A DNA stretch of 8,169 bases. Origin: Lentisphaeria bacterium. Its GTDB lineage: Bacteria > Verrucomicrobiota > Lentisphaeria > Victivallales > GWF2-50-93. The notes beneath the pieces were generated by a model. The model did not search any database. It was not told the DNA's origin and worked only from the letters and a program-made list of their open reading frames with translations. Within the stretch, counting starts at the first letter, position 1; every line of letters begins with the position of its first letter. The position numbers and the translations under genes were made by a program. The stretch is taken from contig JAGVIF010000218.1 of NCBI GenBank assembly GCA_020056205.1, positions 1 through 8,169 on the forward strand, read 5' to 3'. Below, piece by piece: positions 1 through 6,115 of the stretch.

Positions 1-104
1 CGATATTCATATCGCCCGTCAGTCGGATCGAAAAAATCCAATCCGCAATCTGGCTCGCCAAAAGTTGAATTTTCACCCTTATAGAGTATAACGCCCACTG
101 TCAT
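1..104 (-). CDS. 5' end of an unidentified gene, cut by the left window edge
   Basis: An open frame on the minus strand begins at an ATG (complement of 102-104) and stays open to the window edge, giving about 34 residues. It starts MTVGVILYKGENS and continues with FGEPDCGLDFFDPTDGRYEY, an acidic and aromatic composition that looks protein-like rather than random. An in-frame stop lies at 111-113, so the start cannot be further upstream; a GTG three codons in is an alternative. No strong Shine-Dalgarno is visible: the bases before the ATG are part of an 8-bp tandem array that reads GGTAAGACAGT on this strand. I do not recognise the family. It lies downstream of the toxin-antitoxin relic in the same orientation. 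It could also be a chance open frame, since only about 100 bases are visible. Confidence 0.4.
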   Translation of the reverse strand, partial: MTVGVILYKGENSTFGEPDCGLDFFDPTDGRYEY

Positions 105-152
105 ACTGTCTTACCGTTATACCGTTATGCCGTCATACCGTTCTACTGTTTA
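97..152. repeat. Degenerate tandem array of seven 8-bp units (consensus ACCGTYAT)
   Basis: Seven consecutive octamers fill this stretch without gaps: ACTGTCAT, ACTGTCTT, ACCGTTAT, ACCGTTAT, GCCGTCAT, ACCGTTCT and ACTGTTTA. Units 3 and 4 are identical; the others differ from ACCGTYAT at one to three positions. The first unit overlaps the ATG of the gene that runs off the left edge, so the array forms that gene's leader. Eight is not a multiple of three, so a change in copy number would alter leader length or the start context rather than add codons. The array was found by eye from the periodicity. No function is known. Confidence 0.75.
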
Positions 153-268
153 ACAATTTCATTTTGTTATTTTTCTTTTTGTATGAGTTTCGGTAAAAGG
201 ACGGGGTTCGGTAAATATTTACGTTATTATTGACAGACTCTATTTACTACGAGGGTTTGGAGAAAACG
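153..268. other. AT-rich intergenic stretch with a perfect 12-bp palindrome and a 9-bp direct repeat
   Basis: No open frame here looks like a protein on either strand. Two ordered elements are visible. TTCGGTAAA occurs at 189-197 and again at 207-215, 18 bp apart start to start. GTAAATATTTAC at 211-222 is a perfect 12-bp palindrome overlapping the second copy. In addition, ATTATTGAC (226-234) and GTCAATAAT (268-276) are a 9-bp inverted pair with a 33-base loop. The palindrome and repeats resemble an operator in form, but no regulator is assigned, and the inverted pair is too long-looped and AT-rich to call a terminator. Confidence 0.4.
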
Positions 269-346
269 TCAATAATGGTAGCGAAGATTGGCAATCTCAA
301 GTGTTGTGTCATCAATAAATGTAATCTTCTCAAGACACCGGAGAAA
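269..346 (-). pseudogene. C-terminal remnant of a YoeB/Txe-type RelE-fold mRNA interferase toxin
   Basis: Reading the minus strand, a frame ending in TGA (complement of 269-271) gives LRCLEKITFIDDTTL and then EIANLRYHY at the very end. YoeB/Txe toxins characteristically close with a beta strand and a terminal Cys/Arg-x-His-Tyr motif; RYHY followed at once by a stop matches that pattern. Only the last ~20 residues of a protein that is normally about 85 are present. There is no start codon in frame, and the frame closes upstream inside the antitoxin 3' end. It lies exactly where the toxin should, immediately downstream of the antitoxin relic in the same orientation. The central ~60 codons therefore seem to have been lost. 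Alternatives are another RelE-superfamily toxin or a chance match; the antitoxin next door is what makes the call credible. It cannot encode an active nuclease. Confidence 0.55.
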
Positions 347-348
347 AC

Positions 349-522
349 TTAAGACTCCGCATTAAGCAACTCCTCCATGCTCTTAATGATGCAATCCCCA
401 CGGTTAAGGGATTCGATGGAAGTAAGAAGCCGTTTGGCATTCTTCGGGCTACGCAGAAGATAGACAGTTTCAGCCCAGCCTTCATAGTCTTCCAGACTTA
501 TCATTACAATTGAATTCGCGAA
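349..522 (-). pseudogene. yefM: 5'-truncated YefM/Phd-family antitoxin
   Basis: The minus-strand frame ending at TAA (complement of 349-351) reads ANSIVMISLEDYEGWAETVY, then LLRSPKNAKRLLTSIESL, and closes with ELLNAES. This is the hallmark C-terminal half of YefM antitoxins: the S-L-E-x-Y segment, E-T-x-Y-L-L-R-S-P-x-N, then x-R-L-L-x-S-I. Full-length members have roughly 83 residues; the first ~35, which form the DNA-binding N-terminal domain, are missing. Upstream of about position 522 the frame continues into antisense of the symporter gene, where the similarity ends. An ATG at 504 could still yield a 51-residue peptide, but it would lack the DNA-binding part. No Shine-Dalgarno is evident. 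The break lies within 20 bp of the symporter stop, so the rearrangement that placed the symporter here probably removed the antitoxin 5' end and promoter. Confidence 0.8.
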
Positions 523-539
523 TAAAATAATGACGATTT

Positions 540-2750
540 TTAAACCGCCGCTTTTTCCGAGGGAACACCTTTTTTCTGTGTCATCAGTGAGACGATGATT
601 ATTGTGATGAAGCTGAGCGGGATAGAGATTATACCCGGTTGGCCAAAAGGTATCGGGGCCGATTCCGGGCTGAGGCCGTATTTGGGAAACATATCCGGGG
701 ATAAAAGAATAATGCCGAGGGAGGAAATTATACCCACCGTTATAGAGGCGACTATTCCTGCGGCCGTAGTTTTTTTCCAAAATAGAAGTGTCATTATAGC
801 CGGAAGATTTGCCGAGGCGGCCACGGCGAACGCCCACCCGACGAGGAAAGAAACATTCATACCCTTGAAACTTATCCCGAGAATTATGGCGAGAAGCCCC
901 ACGGTAAACGCGGCAAGCTTCCCGGCAAGCACCTTGGTTTTGTCGCTCATATTCAAAGACATGTGCCTGTCAAGCAGGTCGTGCGCGACGGCGCCGGACG
1001 CGGCTACTATCAGGCCGCTCACCGTACCAAGAACAGTGGCAAAGGCTATGGCCGATATAATAGCGAAGAACCATTCGCCGAAAACCCTTGCCAGCAACGG
1101 CGCCGACATGTTGCTTGTCTCGGGATTTAGCGCCCCGTTGAGTGTTGCGCCAAGCCCGAGAAAGAGCGTCAAAATGTAAAAAGCGCCTATTGAGGCAATT
1201 GCCACTATCGTTGATTTTCTCGCGCAGGCCGCGCTTGGAACGGTGTAGTATCTGATAAGAATATGAGGAAGAGCCGCCGTCCCAAAAAAGAGGGCAAGCA
1301 TCAGGCTGATGAAATTAAGTTTTTGAATCGGCGTGCCCTCGACCTTGAAACTCAACCCCGGCTTCATAAACTTGTTGCCCGGCGTCGGAATGCTGTAAAA
1401 TACGGTGATCGAGTCCTTTCCGTCTTTAAATGAAGTTTCCGTCCAGCGGTTAATAATCGTTGTTTTACTGCTCAACTTTGACAGGAAGCCAAATGGGCTG
1501 ACAGCTCCCGTTTCGCATTCTTTGCCGCTTTTTCCTTCGATGGAAGAGGCGTTTCCGACATAACGCAGAAAGTTTTCATTTGATTTAGGAGAGCCGTTGA
1601 TGATGATGGCGGCATCGTCTTTTACAATTTTTGACTGTGTTTCCTGCAACGCGATGACACCGTTTTCCTTGATCGCGGCCTTCCACCAGTCTTCAATTTG
1701 CGCAAAAACTTTTCCGTCCTTCTCAATGAGGGTTATTCCGTCCGCATCGGCCATATTGCTTTCGCGCAAGACAAGGACTTTTTTCCCGCCGATTGTTTCG
1801 TAAGCATGATCTCTGCCGGCGATGATGATTTTTTCAGCATTCTTTTTTTCTCCGGAAAGGAGTTGTCCGGCGGCGATTGAACCCTTTTCACTGAGATGCA
1901 GCGAAAGTCCTTTGACAACATAGAAAAACCTGCCATCTTTGTCCGTTTCGAGCGGAACAGGGCGGGACAGCTTATAGAATCTCGCTTTCTCTTTCTTTGT
2001 TTTCTCGTCTTTGATTATTTGGACGCCGACAGTTTGTATTTTTTCTTCCGGCCCTGCCGCGATAAAAACATCATTCTCAATTTGTCCCGACAGCGTCTCA
2101 TATTTATAAAATGGAAGTTTCTTCCCCTTTTCCATGGTCATTTCAGGTCTGTCCGTGAATCCCTTTGCGCATATAAAAATCGTAAGGATTAAGGAAAAAA
2201 AGATGAGCATGGCGCCTTTTAGGAATTGGACGTAGGTGGTGGAAGTCATTCCGGCTGTGGCCACTATGTATATCACTATTGCGCCCACCATTATCACTCC
2301 CCAGTGGTGTGGAATGCCGAGCAGGGGTTCAACAAGCACTCCGGCTCCGACCATCTGCGGAATCAGATAGCATACCGACACTATTAAAGTGCTTATTCCG
2401 GCGGCGAGCTGTATTCCTTTGCTGTTGAATTTCGCGTCGAGCGCGTCGGCAAATGTGTATTTCCCGAGCCGTTTCATGGGTTCGGCCACCACGAAGAGCG
2501 CCACAATCCAGCCGGCAAGATATCCTATTGAATAAAGGAAGCCGTCGTAACCGAGAAACGCTATCATTCCGCATATTCCGAGAAAGGACGCCGCGGAAAG
2601 ATAATCGCCGGCAAACGCGATCCCGTTCACAAACCAGTGAATCTGTCCGCCGGCCGCGAAATATCCGGATACGGACTTCGTTTTTCTTCCCAGCCAGAAT
2701 GAGAGTCCAAGAACAAACCCCACAAAACACAGGAATATGAAAATGGGCAT
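540..2750 (-). CDS. actP: Sodium:solute symporter, acetate permease (ActP) group, with a large extracytoplasmic insert
   Basis: This 736-residue integral membrane protein belongs to the SSS family and resembles cation/acetate symporters. Diagnostic segments are FAAGGQIHWFVNGIAFAGDY followed by LSAASFLGICG (31-61), TAALPHILIRYYTV (491-504), ARKSTIVA (510-517) and SGAVAHDLLDRH (585-596). I place thirteen membrane segments at about 2-20, 43-62, 70-90, 115-138, 150-168, 175-195, 478-497, 512-537, 555-585, 608-628, 630-655, 661-684 and 706-724. Positive residues after segments 1 and 3 put the N-terminus outside. ActP of E. coli has about 549 residues; here about 280 extra, hydrophilic, Lys/Glu-rich residues (198-477) separate segments 6 and 7, on the outer face by this topology. 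The start is an ATG 21 bp after the DUF485 stop, with only a weak AAGAAAG ribosome site, so translation may be coupled. Likely substrate is acetate or another short monocarboxylate; the insert makes this less certain. Confidence 0.88.
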   Translation of the reverse strand: MPIFIFLCFVGFVLGLSFWLGRKTKSVSGYFAAGGQIHWFVNGIAFAGDYLSAASFLGICGMIAFLGYDGFLYSIGYLAGWIVALFVVAEPMKRLGKYTFADALDAKFNSKGIQLAAGISTLIVSVCYLIPQMVGAGVLVEPLLGIPHHWGVIMVGAIVIYIVATAGMTSTTYVQFLKGAMLIFFSLILTIFICAKGFTDRPEMTMEKGKKLPFYKYETLSGQIENDVFIAAGPEEKIQTVGVQIIKDEKTKKEKARFYKLSRPVPLETDKDGRFFYVVKGLSLHLSEKGSIAAGQLLSGEKKNAEKIIIAGRDHAYETIGGKKVLVLRESNMADADGITLIEKDGKVFAQIEDWWKAAIKENGVIALQETQSKIVKDDAAIIINGSPKSNENFLRYVGNASSIEGKSGKECETGAVSPFGFLSKLSSKTTIINRWTETSFKDGKDSITVFYSIPTPGNKFMKPGLSFKVEGTPIQKLNFISLMLALFFGTAALPHILIRYYTVPSAACARKSTIVAIASIGAFYILTLFLGLGATLNGALNPETSNMSAPLLARVFGEWFFAIISAIAFATVLGTVSGLIVAASGAVAHDLLDRHMSLNMSDKTKVLAGKLAAFTVGLLAIILGISFKGMNVSFLVGWAFAVAASANLPAIMTLLFWKKTTAAGIVASITVGIISSLGIILLSPDMFPKYGLSPESAPIPFGQPGIISIPLSFITIIIVSLMTQKKGVPSEKAAV

Positions 2751-2771
2751 AAGCTTTTTACTTTCTTAAGT

Positions 2772-3053
2772 TTATTTGTTTTTTTGATTCAATTCGAGTT
2801 CTTTTTTCGCGCATAGCGAATTATAAAATAACGCGAGAATCAGCGCGCCGACTATCAGCCCAAAGCCGTAGGCGACAGCCAAATTCAGCCCGGCGAATGT
2901 CGTCCTCTCCATAAGTTCCGGTTTTAGAACATTAATCGCAACAAACCCGGAATAAATCAATGTGTAAAACATGAACATTATAAACCCGATCTTTGTCTTG
3001 TATGACACGGCGTTGTCTATAGTCTTTTCCGTCTGAACCGAATGATGAAACAT
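2772..3053 (-). CDS. DUF485 (YjcH-like) small membrane protein, partner of the symporter
   Basis: The product has 93 residues and two hydrophobic segments (about 22-41 and 55-78) separated by NVLKPELMER, with a basic/acidic C-terminal tail. This is the DUF485 architecture, seen in E. coli as YjcH in the acs-yjcH-actP operon. The frame could be opened at a TTG at 3068, but that TTG and the next codons (AGG AGG AGG) are the Shine-Dalgarno itself, so translation starts at the ATG at 3053, giving MFHHSVQTEK. It is followed after 21 bp by the symporter and is surely cotranscribed with it. The role of DUF485 proteins is not well defined; co-occurrence with ActP-type symporters suggests an accessory or regulatory subunit in the inner membrane. 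Confidence 0.85.
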   Translation of the reverse strand: MFHHSVQTEKTIDNAVSYKTKIGFIMFMFYTLIYSGFVAINVLKPELMERTTFAGLNLAVAYGFGLIVGALILALFYNSLCAKKELELNQKNK

Positions 3054-3066
3054 TTTCCTCCTCCTC
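3054..3066 (-). promoter_or_regulatory. Strong purine-rich ribosome binding site that fixes the DUF485 start
   Basis: On the minus strand the bases read GAGGAGGAGGAAA and then ATG. The GGAGG core sits at a normal distance from the ATG at 3053 and excludes the upstream TTG (3066-3068) as the start. Confidence 0.8.
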
Positions 3067-3270
3067 AACTCGCTTTTTAGTTTTTTGATATTATCGGGCG
3101 GAAATTTATCACGCTAATAATTTTCTACAAATCCGAAAACTAAAATACAATCTTCTGAAAAACAAGTAATCCGACCAATTCTATCGCAATAATTTAGTGT
3201 ATTTCGTCCATTTTTCTTGCCTTTTTTTACGTAGAAGGTATCTTACATCTTCTTACTTCCCAAGGTTAAA
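3067..3270. promoter_or_regulatory. Divergent intergenic promoter region between the transport unit and the biosynthetic operon
   Basis: About 200 AT-rich bases separate divergent genes, so promoters in both directions must lie here. For the plus-strand operon a weak sigma-70-like candidate is TTGCCT (3217-3222) and TATCTT (3239-3244), 16 bp apart, each matching 4 of 6 consensus bases. A ribosome site, AAGG at 3262-3265, lies 5 bases before the ATG at 3271. For the minus strand, TTGTAG and TAAATT about 16 bp apart (roughly 3103-3130) are a similarly weak candidate. I saw no clear operator palindrome, riboswitch or terminator. The region is supported; the individual boxes are guesses. Confidence 0.45.
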
Positions 3271-4425
3271 ATGAGAATATTGTCAGCATATCTATACTCT
3301 CTTCGCATTCCTTTCAAAAATCCTTTTACGCACAGCCTCAGCAGAAGACTTTACTCGGATTCCATAGCGTTGAAACTGACATCTGACTGCGGAACGGTTG
3401 GATTTGGAGAAGCCGTGCCTCGTGAATATGTGACTGGCGAAAGTGTTTCTTCTTGTCTTGAACACATTCAAAACAGCCTTCTTCCGGCGTTGCGATACAA
3501 GGATCTCCCGGAACCAGGAGACCAAGGCCATAAACTCCTTGGAGAAATCAACAGCATCATCCCTGATGCGGAGACCGGTGGCGCAATTGCGTCAAACGCC
3601 TCAAGAACTGCCTTGGAACTTGCCTTGATAGACTGCATCATGAAACATGACGGGAAATCGTTAAGCTGCATATTGGACCCGATATCAGAATCAGTCACGT
3701 ATTCCGCCGTCATCAGCGCTGAATCCATTAAACCCGTCAAAAAGACTGCAAAATACTGCCAGAACAACGGAATGAAAAACATAAAAATAAAAGCTGGATT
3801 CGGAGACGATTATGAGCGAATCTCCTCAGTCCGCGAAATAATGGGAGACGATGTCTCATTGAGGATAGACGCCAACGGCGCCTTCGACGTAAAGGGCGCG
3901 CTATACCTGACATCCAAGATTCACCATTTACGGATTGACAGCATCGAGCAACCTATTCCCCGTGGGGATGCCAAAGAACTGGCCAGAGTCAGGGAGAATT
4001 CTCCAATACCTGTCATGGTTGATGAATCTCTGATAACGATAAAAGACGCTGTTGATCTCATAGAGAAAAAGTCCTGCGATCTTTTCAACCTCCGAATCTC
4101 CAAGAACGGGGGACTCTTCCGCACTTTGCAACTTGCCGACATCGCCCGCCAGGCTGGCATCGGCATACAAATAGGCTGTCAGGTCGGCGAGACGGCAATA
4201 CTGTCTGCCGCGGGAAGACATCTCAGTGCGCATCTGCCTGATTTACGGTTCGTAGAAGGTTCATACGGAGAGTTTCTGCTGCTTGAAGACATCTCTGAAG
4301 AACCGGTTAATTTCGGTTTTGCCGGAAAAGCTCCACTGCTTCGTGGAAATGGGTTAGGAATAGAAGTCCGCGAGGATATTCTGGAAAAATACGCTGTAAA
4401 AATCATTCCGATAAAGTTGGGATAA
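3271..4425 (+). CDS. Enolase-superfamily epimerase/cycloisomerase (dipeptide epimerase-like, muconate-lactonizing subgroup)
   Basis: The 384-residue product has the full enolase-superfamily plan: an N-terminal capping domain (1 to ~130; GFGEAVPREYVTGES at 44-58) and a C-terminal beta/alpha barrel. Catalytic residues are in place: the Lys-x-Lys pair K172/K174 in NIKIKAG, metal ligands D200 (DANGAF), E226 (EQPIP) and D251 (DES), and the opposite-face lysine K278 in RISKNGG. This pair of lysines supports 1,1-proton transfer (epimerisation), as in Ala-Glu dipeptide epimerases and N-succinylamino acid racemases; cycloisomerases share the fold. Near the C-terminus, where dipeptide epimerases carry an Asp-x-Asp motif that binds the dipeptide amino group, this protein has EGSYGEFLLLEDI, so the substrate may lack a free amine. 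It is the first gene of the operon, 3 bp before the GH3 gene. The AAGG site supports the start. Family sure, substrate unknown. Confidence 0.88.
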   Translation: MRILSAYLYSLRIPFKNPFTHSLSRRLYSDSIALKLTSDCGTVGFGEAVPREYVTGESVSSCLEHIQNSLLPALRYKDLPEPGDQGHKLLGEINSIIPDAETGGAIASNASRTALELALIDCIMKHDGKSLSCILDPISESVTYSAVISAESIKPVKKTAKYCQNNGMKNIKIKAGFGDDYERISSVREIMGDDVSLRIDANGAFDVKGALYLTSKIHHLRIDSIEQPIPRGDAKELARVRENSPIPVMVDESLITIKDAVDLIEKKSCDLFNLRISKNGGLFRTLQLADIARQAGIGIQIGCQVGETAILSAAGRHLSAHLPDLRFVEGSYGEFLLLEDISEEPVNFGFAGKAPLLRGNGLGIEVREDILEKYAVKIIPIKLG

Positions 4426-4428
4426 AAC

Positions 4429-6102
4429 ATGCCCATGCCGGTAAAATCATCTTTAAGCTCTGAAGGTCGCCGCCTACTTAGCATGCTTCAAAGGGACACC
4501 TGCCGTCCGGACGAGGTGCAAAAGCAATTACTCATGCGGATATTGAGGAAAAACAGTCATTCCGAATATGGAAGGAAGTACTCGTTCTCCGAAATATCCG
4601 ATACTGCTGGCTTCAGGAAAAAGGCGCCATTGGTTGAATATTCCGATCTGGAACCTTATATAGACAAAATCAGGCACGGGAAACAGGGAATCCTGACAAT
4701 CGAACCGGTTTCCATATTCGCTAGGACAAGCGGGACAACTGCGAAGCCGAAATATATTCCTGTCACGGCTTCCTTCCACAACAGAACCGTAATGCTTATG
4801 CGCCAATGGTTAAGCCGAGCCCACGCAGACCACCCGTCTTTTCTTGATAATGGATTCCTTATGATTACCGGAGCCGCAGTCGAGGGGCATCTTGCCTGTG
4901 GAATTCCCTACGGCAGCACATCCGGAATGATTTTTACAAATCTGCCTAAGGAAATAAGGAAGCAGTTTGCGATACCCTTATGTGTTACTGAAGTTAGCGA
5001 CTATGATCTCCGCTACTATCTGATGGCCCGTATCTCTCTCGGGAAGCAAATATCATTCATAGTAACACCAAGCCCTCTTACACTTTTAAAAATAGCGGAA
5101 ACCGTCATAGCCCATCAGGAGGAGATAATACGTTCGATTCACAATGGATGGCTGTCCGAAAAACTCCAGACTGCCGACGGATGCGCCAATGCCGGAATTC
5201 CACGCGCTATTGGCGTATCTCTCGCTCCGGACAAAAAACGCGCGCGCTTTCTGGGCAGAATTCTCGAGCGGGATGGGGAACTCCTTCCTTGCAGATGCTG
5301 GCCCGAGCTTGCTCTTATAGGATGCTGGCTCGGCGGAAGTGTTGGATTTCATGCAGATGCCCTTGACAGATATTATGGAAAAACTCCGAAGCGTGACATC
5401 GGGTACATGGCAAGCGAGGGATCTTTCAATCTTCCTTGCCAGGACTCCATCCCATCAGGCATACTCGCCATCAGAAACAATTATTATGAATTCATACCTG
5501 AGGAGCAGTCGGATTCAAACAACCCCGATATCCTCTCAGCCGGTGAGATAAAAGAAGGCTCCTGCTACAAGATCATCCTGACAAACGAGTCAGGCCTTTA
5601 CCGATATGACATAAATGACATTGTGAAGGTTGATGGTTTCCGGAGCAGGACGCCTCTTATCTCGTTTGTACGCAAAGACGGTTCCTTCCTCAACATTGCC
5701 GGAGAGAAATTACACATAAACCATTTTTTGACCGCTGTCAAGGCGCTCAAATTGGATTTTTTAATCGATATCCATCAGTTCCGCGCTGTCCCAGACAATA
5801 GGAAGCTCCGCTATGAATTGCTTCTAAGCATAAGGACACGCGTCAATTCTGTCTTCATAAGGGAGACTCTCCGCCCAGCCATCGACGCGCTGTTGCGGAG
5901 ATGCAATATGGAATATGATGCCAAAAGGATGTCTGGGAGGCTAAACGCCCCTCGCATCCATATTATGAAGCCGTCTTGGGAGAAAAACGCGCGTAAATCT
6001 CGTATCTTAGATGGACGGCGCGACATCCAGCACAAATGGCTTTATCTCTCAGAGAAATTCGTGGAAACCGACATACCTCATATAAAATACACGATAGATT
6101 AA
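4429..6102 (+). CDS. GH3-family acyl-acid amido synthetase (adenylate-forming)
   Basis: The 557-residue protein is a bacterial homologue of the plant GH3 (auxin-responsive) enzymes. GH3 enzymes adenylate a carboxylic acid with ATP and transfer the acyl group to an amine, normally an amino acid, forming an amide. Visible motifs in order are the ATP loop RTSGTTAKPKYIPVT (99-113), GYMASEGSFNL (325-335, the Y-x-x-S-E adenylate motif) and GLYRYDINDIVKV (389-401), then NIAGEKL (422-428). Length and motif order fit a complete enzyme with no signal peptide, so it acts in the cytoplasm. Small departures from what I recall as the bacterial consensus are Ala for Gly after SGTT, Asn396 for Gly in YRYDIxD, and HIN (429-431) where a Thr/Ser-Glu pair is usual. 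It starts 3 bp after the epimerase stop, with GGGA 6 bases before the ATG; a second in-frame ATG lies two codons later. Acyl and amine substrates cannot be read from the sequence. Confidence 0.88.
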   Translation: MPMPVKSSLSSEGRRLLSMLQRDTCRPDEVQKQLLMRILRKNSHSEYGRKYSFSEISDTAGFRKKAPLVEYSDLEPYIDKIRHGKQGILTIEPVSIFARTSGTTAKPKYIPVTASFHNRTVMLMRQWLSRAHADHPSFLDNGFLMITGAAVEGHLACGIPYGSTSGMIFTNLPKEIRKQFAIPLCVTEVSDYDLRYYLMARISLGKQISFIVTPSPLTLLKIAETVIAHQEEIIRSIHNGWLSEKLQTADGCANAGIPRAIGVSLAPDKKRARFLGRILERDGELLPCRCWPELALIGCWLGGSVGFHADALDRYYGKTPKRDIGYMASEGSFNLPCQDSIPSGILAIRNNYYEFIPEEQSDSNNPDILSAGEIKEGSCYKIILTNESGLYRYDINDIVKVDGFRSRTPLISFVRKDGSFLNIAGEKLHINHFLTAVKALKLDFLIDIHQFRAVPDNRKLRYELLLSIRTRVNSVFIRETLRPAIDALLRRCNMEYDAKRMSGRLNAPRIHIMKPSWEKNARKSRILDGRRDIQHKWLYLSEKFVETDIPHIKYTID

Positions 6103-6107
6103 GGGGG
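6101..6107 (+). promoter_or_regulatory. Ribosome binding site placing the methyltransferase start at an ATT codon
   Basis: AAGGGGG overlaps the TAA of the GH3 gene. It lies 8 bases before ATT at 6116, an ideal spacing, but 32 bases before the first ATG of the frame (6140). Close to that ATG there is only AAGG with a 1-base gap, too near to work well. Confidence 0.5.
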
Positions 6108-6115
6108 CTTTTCTT

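Noticed and set aside
97..152. CRISPR array
   Set aside because: The units are 8 bp, degenerate and contiguous with no spacers.
230..258. Sigma-70 promoter at TTGACA (230-235)
   Set aside because: The -35-like hexamer is perfect, but there is no acceptable -10 box 15-19 bp downstream and no plus-strand gene for it to serve.
514..523. Terminator at ATTCGCGAAT after the symporter stop
   Set aside because: The palindrome is 10 bp with no loop and no T-tract on the minus strand downstream, so it would not form a stable intrinsic terminator.
349..837. A 162-codon minus-strand open frame taken as one gene
   Set aside because: Only the part below about 522 resembles a protein (YefM). The rest is the symporter gene read in another frame, so the long frame is an accidental fusion across the junction.
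595..1179. A 194-codon plus-strand open frame opposite the symporter
   Set aside because: It is antisense to strongly conserved symporter helices, and its composition is what a shadow of a membrane protein gene gives. No ribosome site or family match was seen.
3066..3068. TTG as the start of the DUF485 gene
   Set aside because: The TTG is followed by AGG AGG AGG, which is the Shine-Dalgarno for the ATG at 3053.
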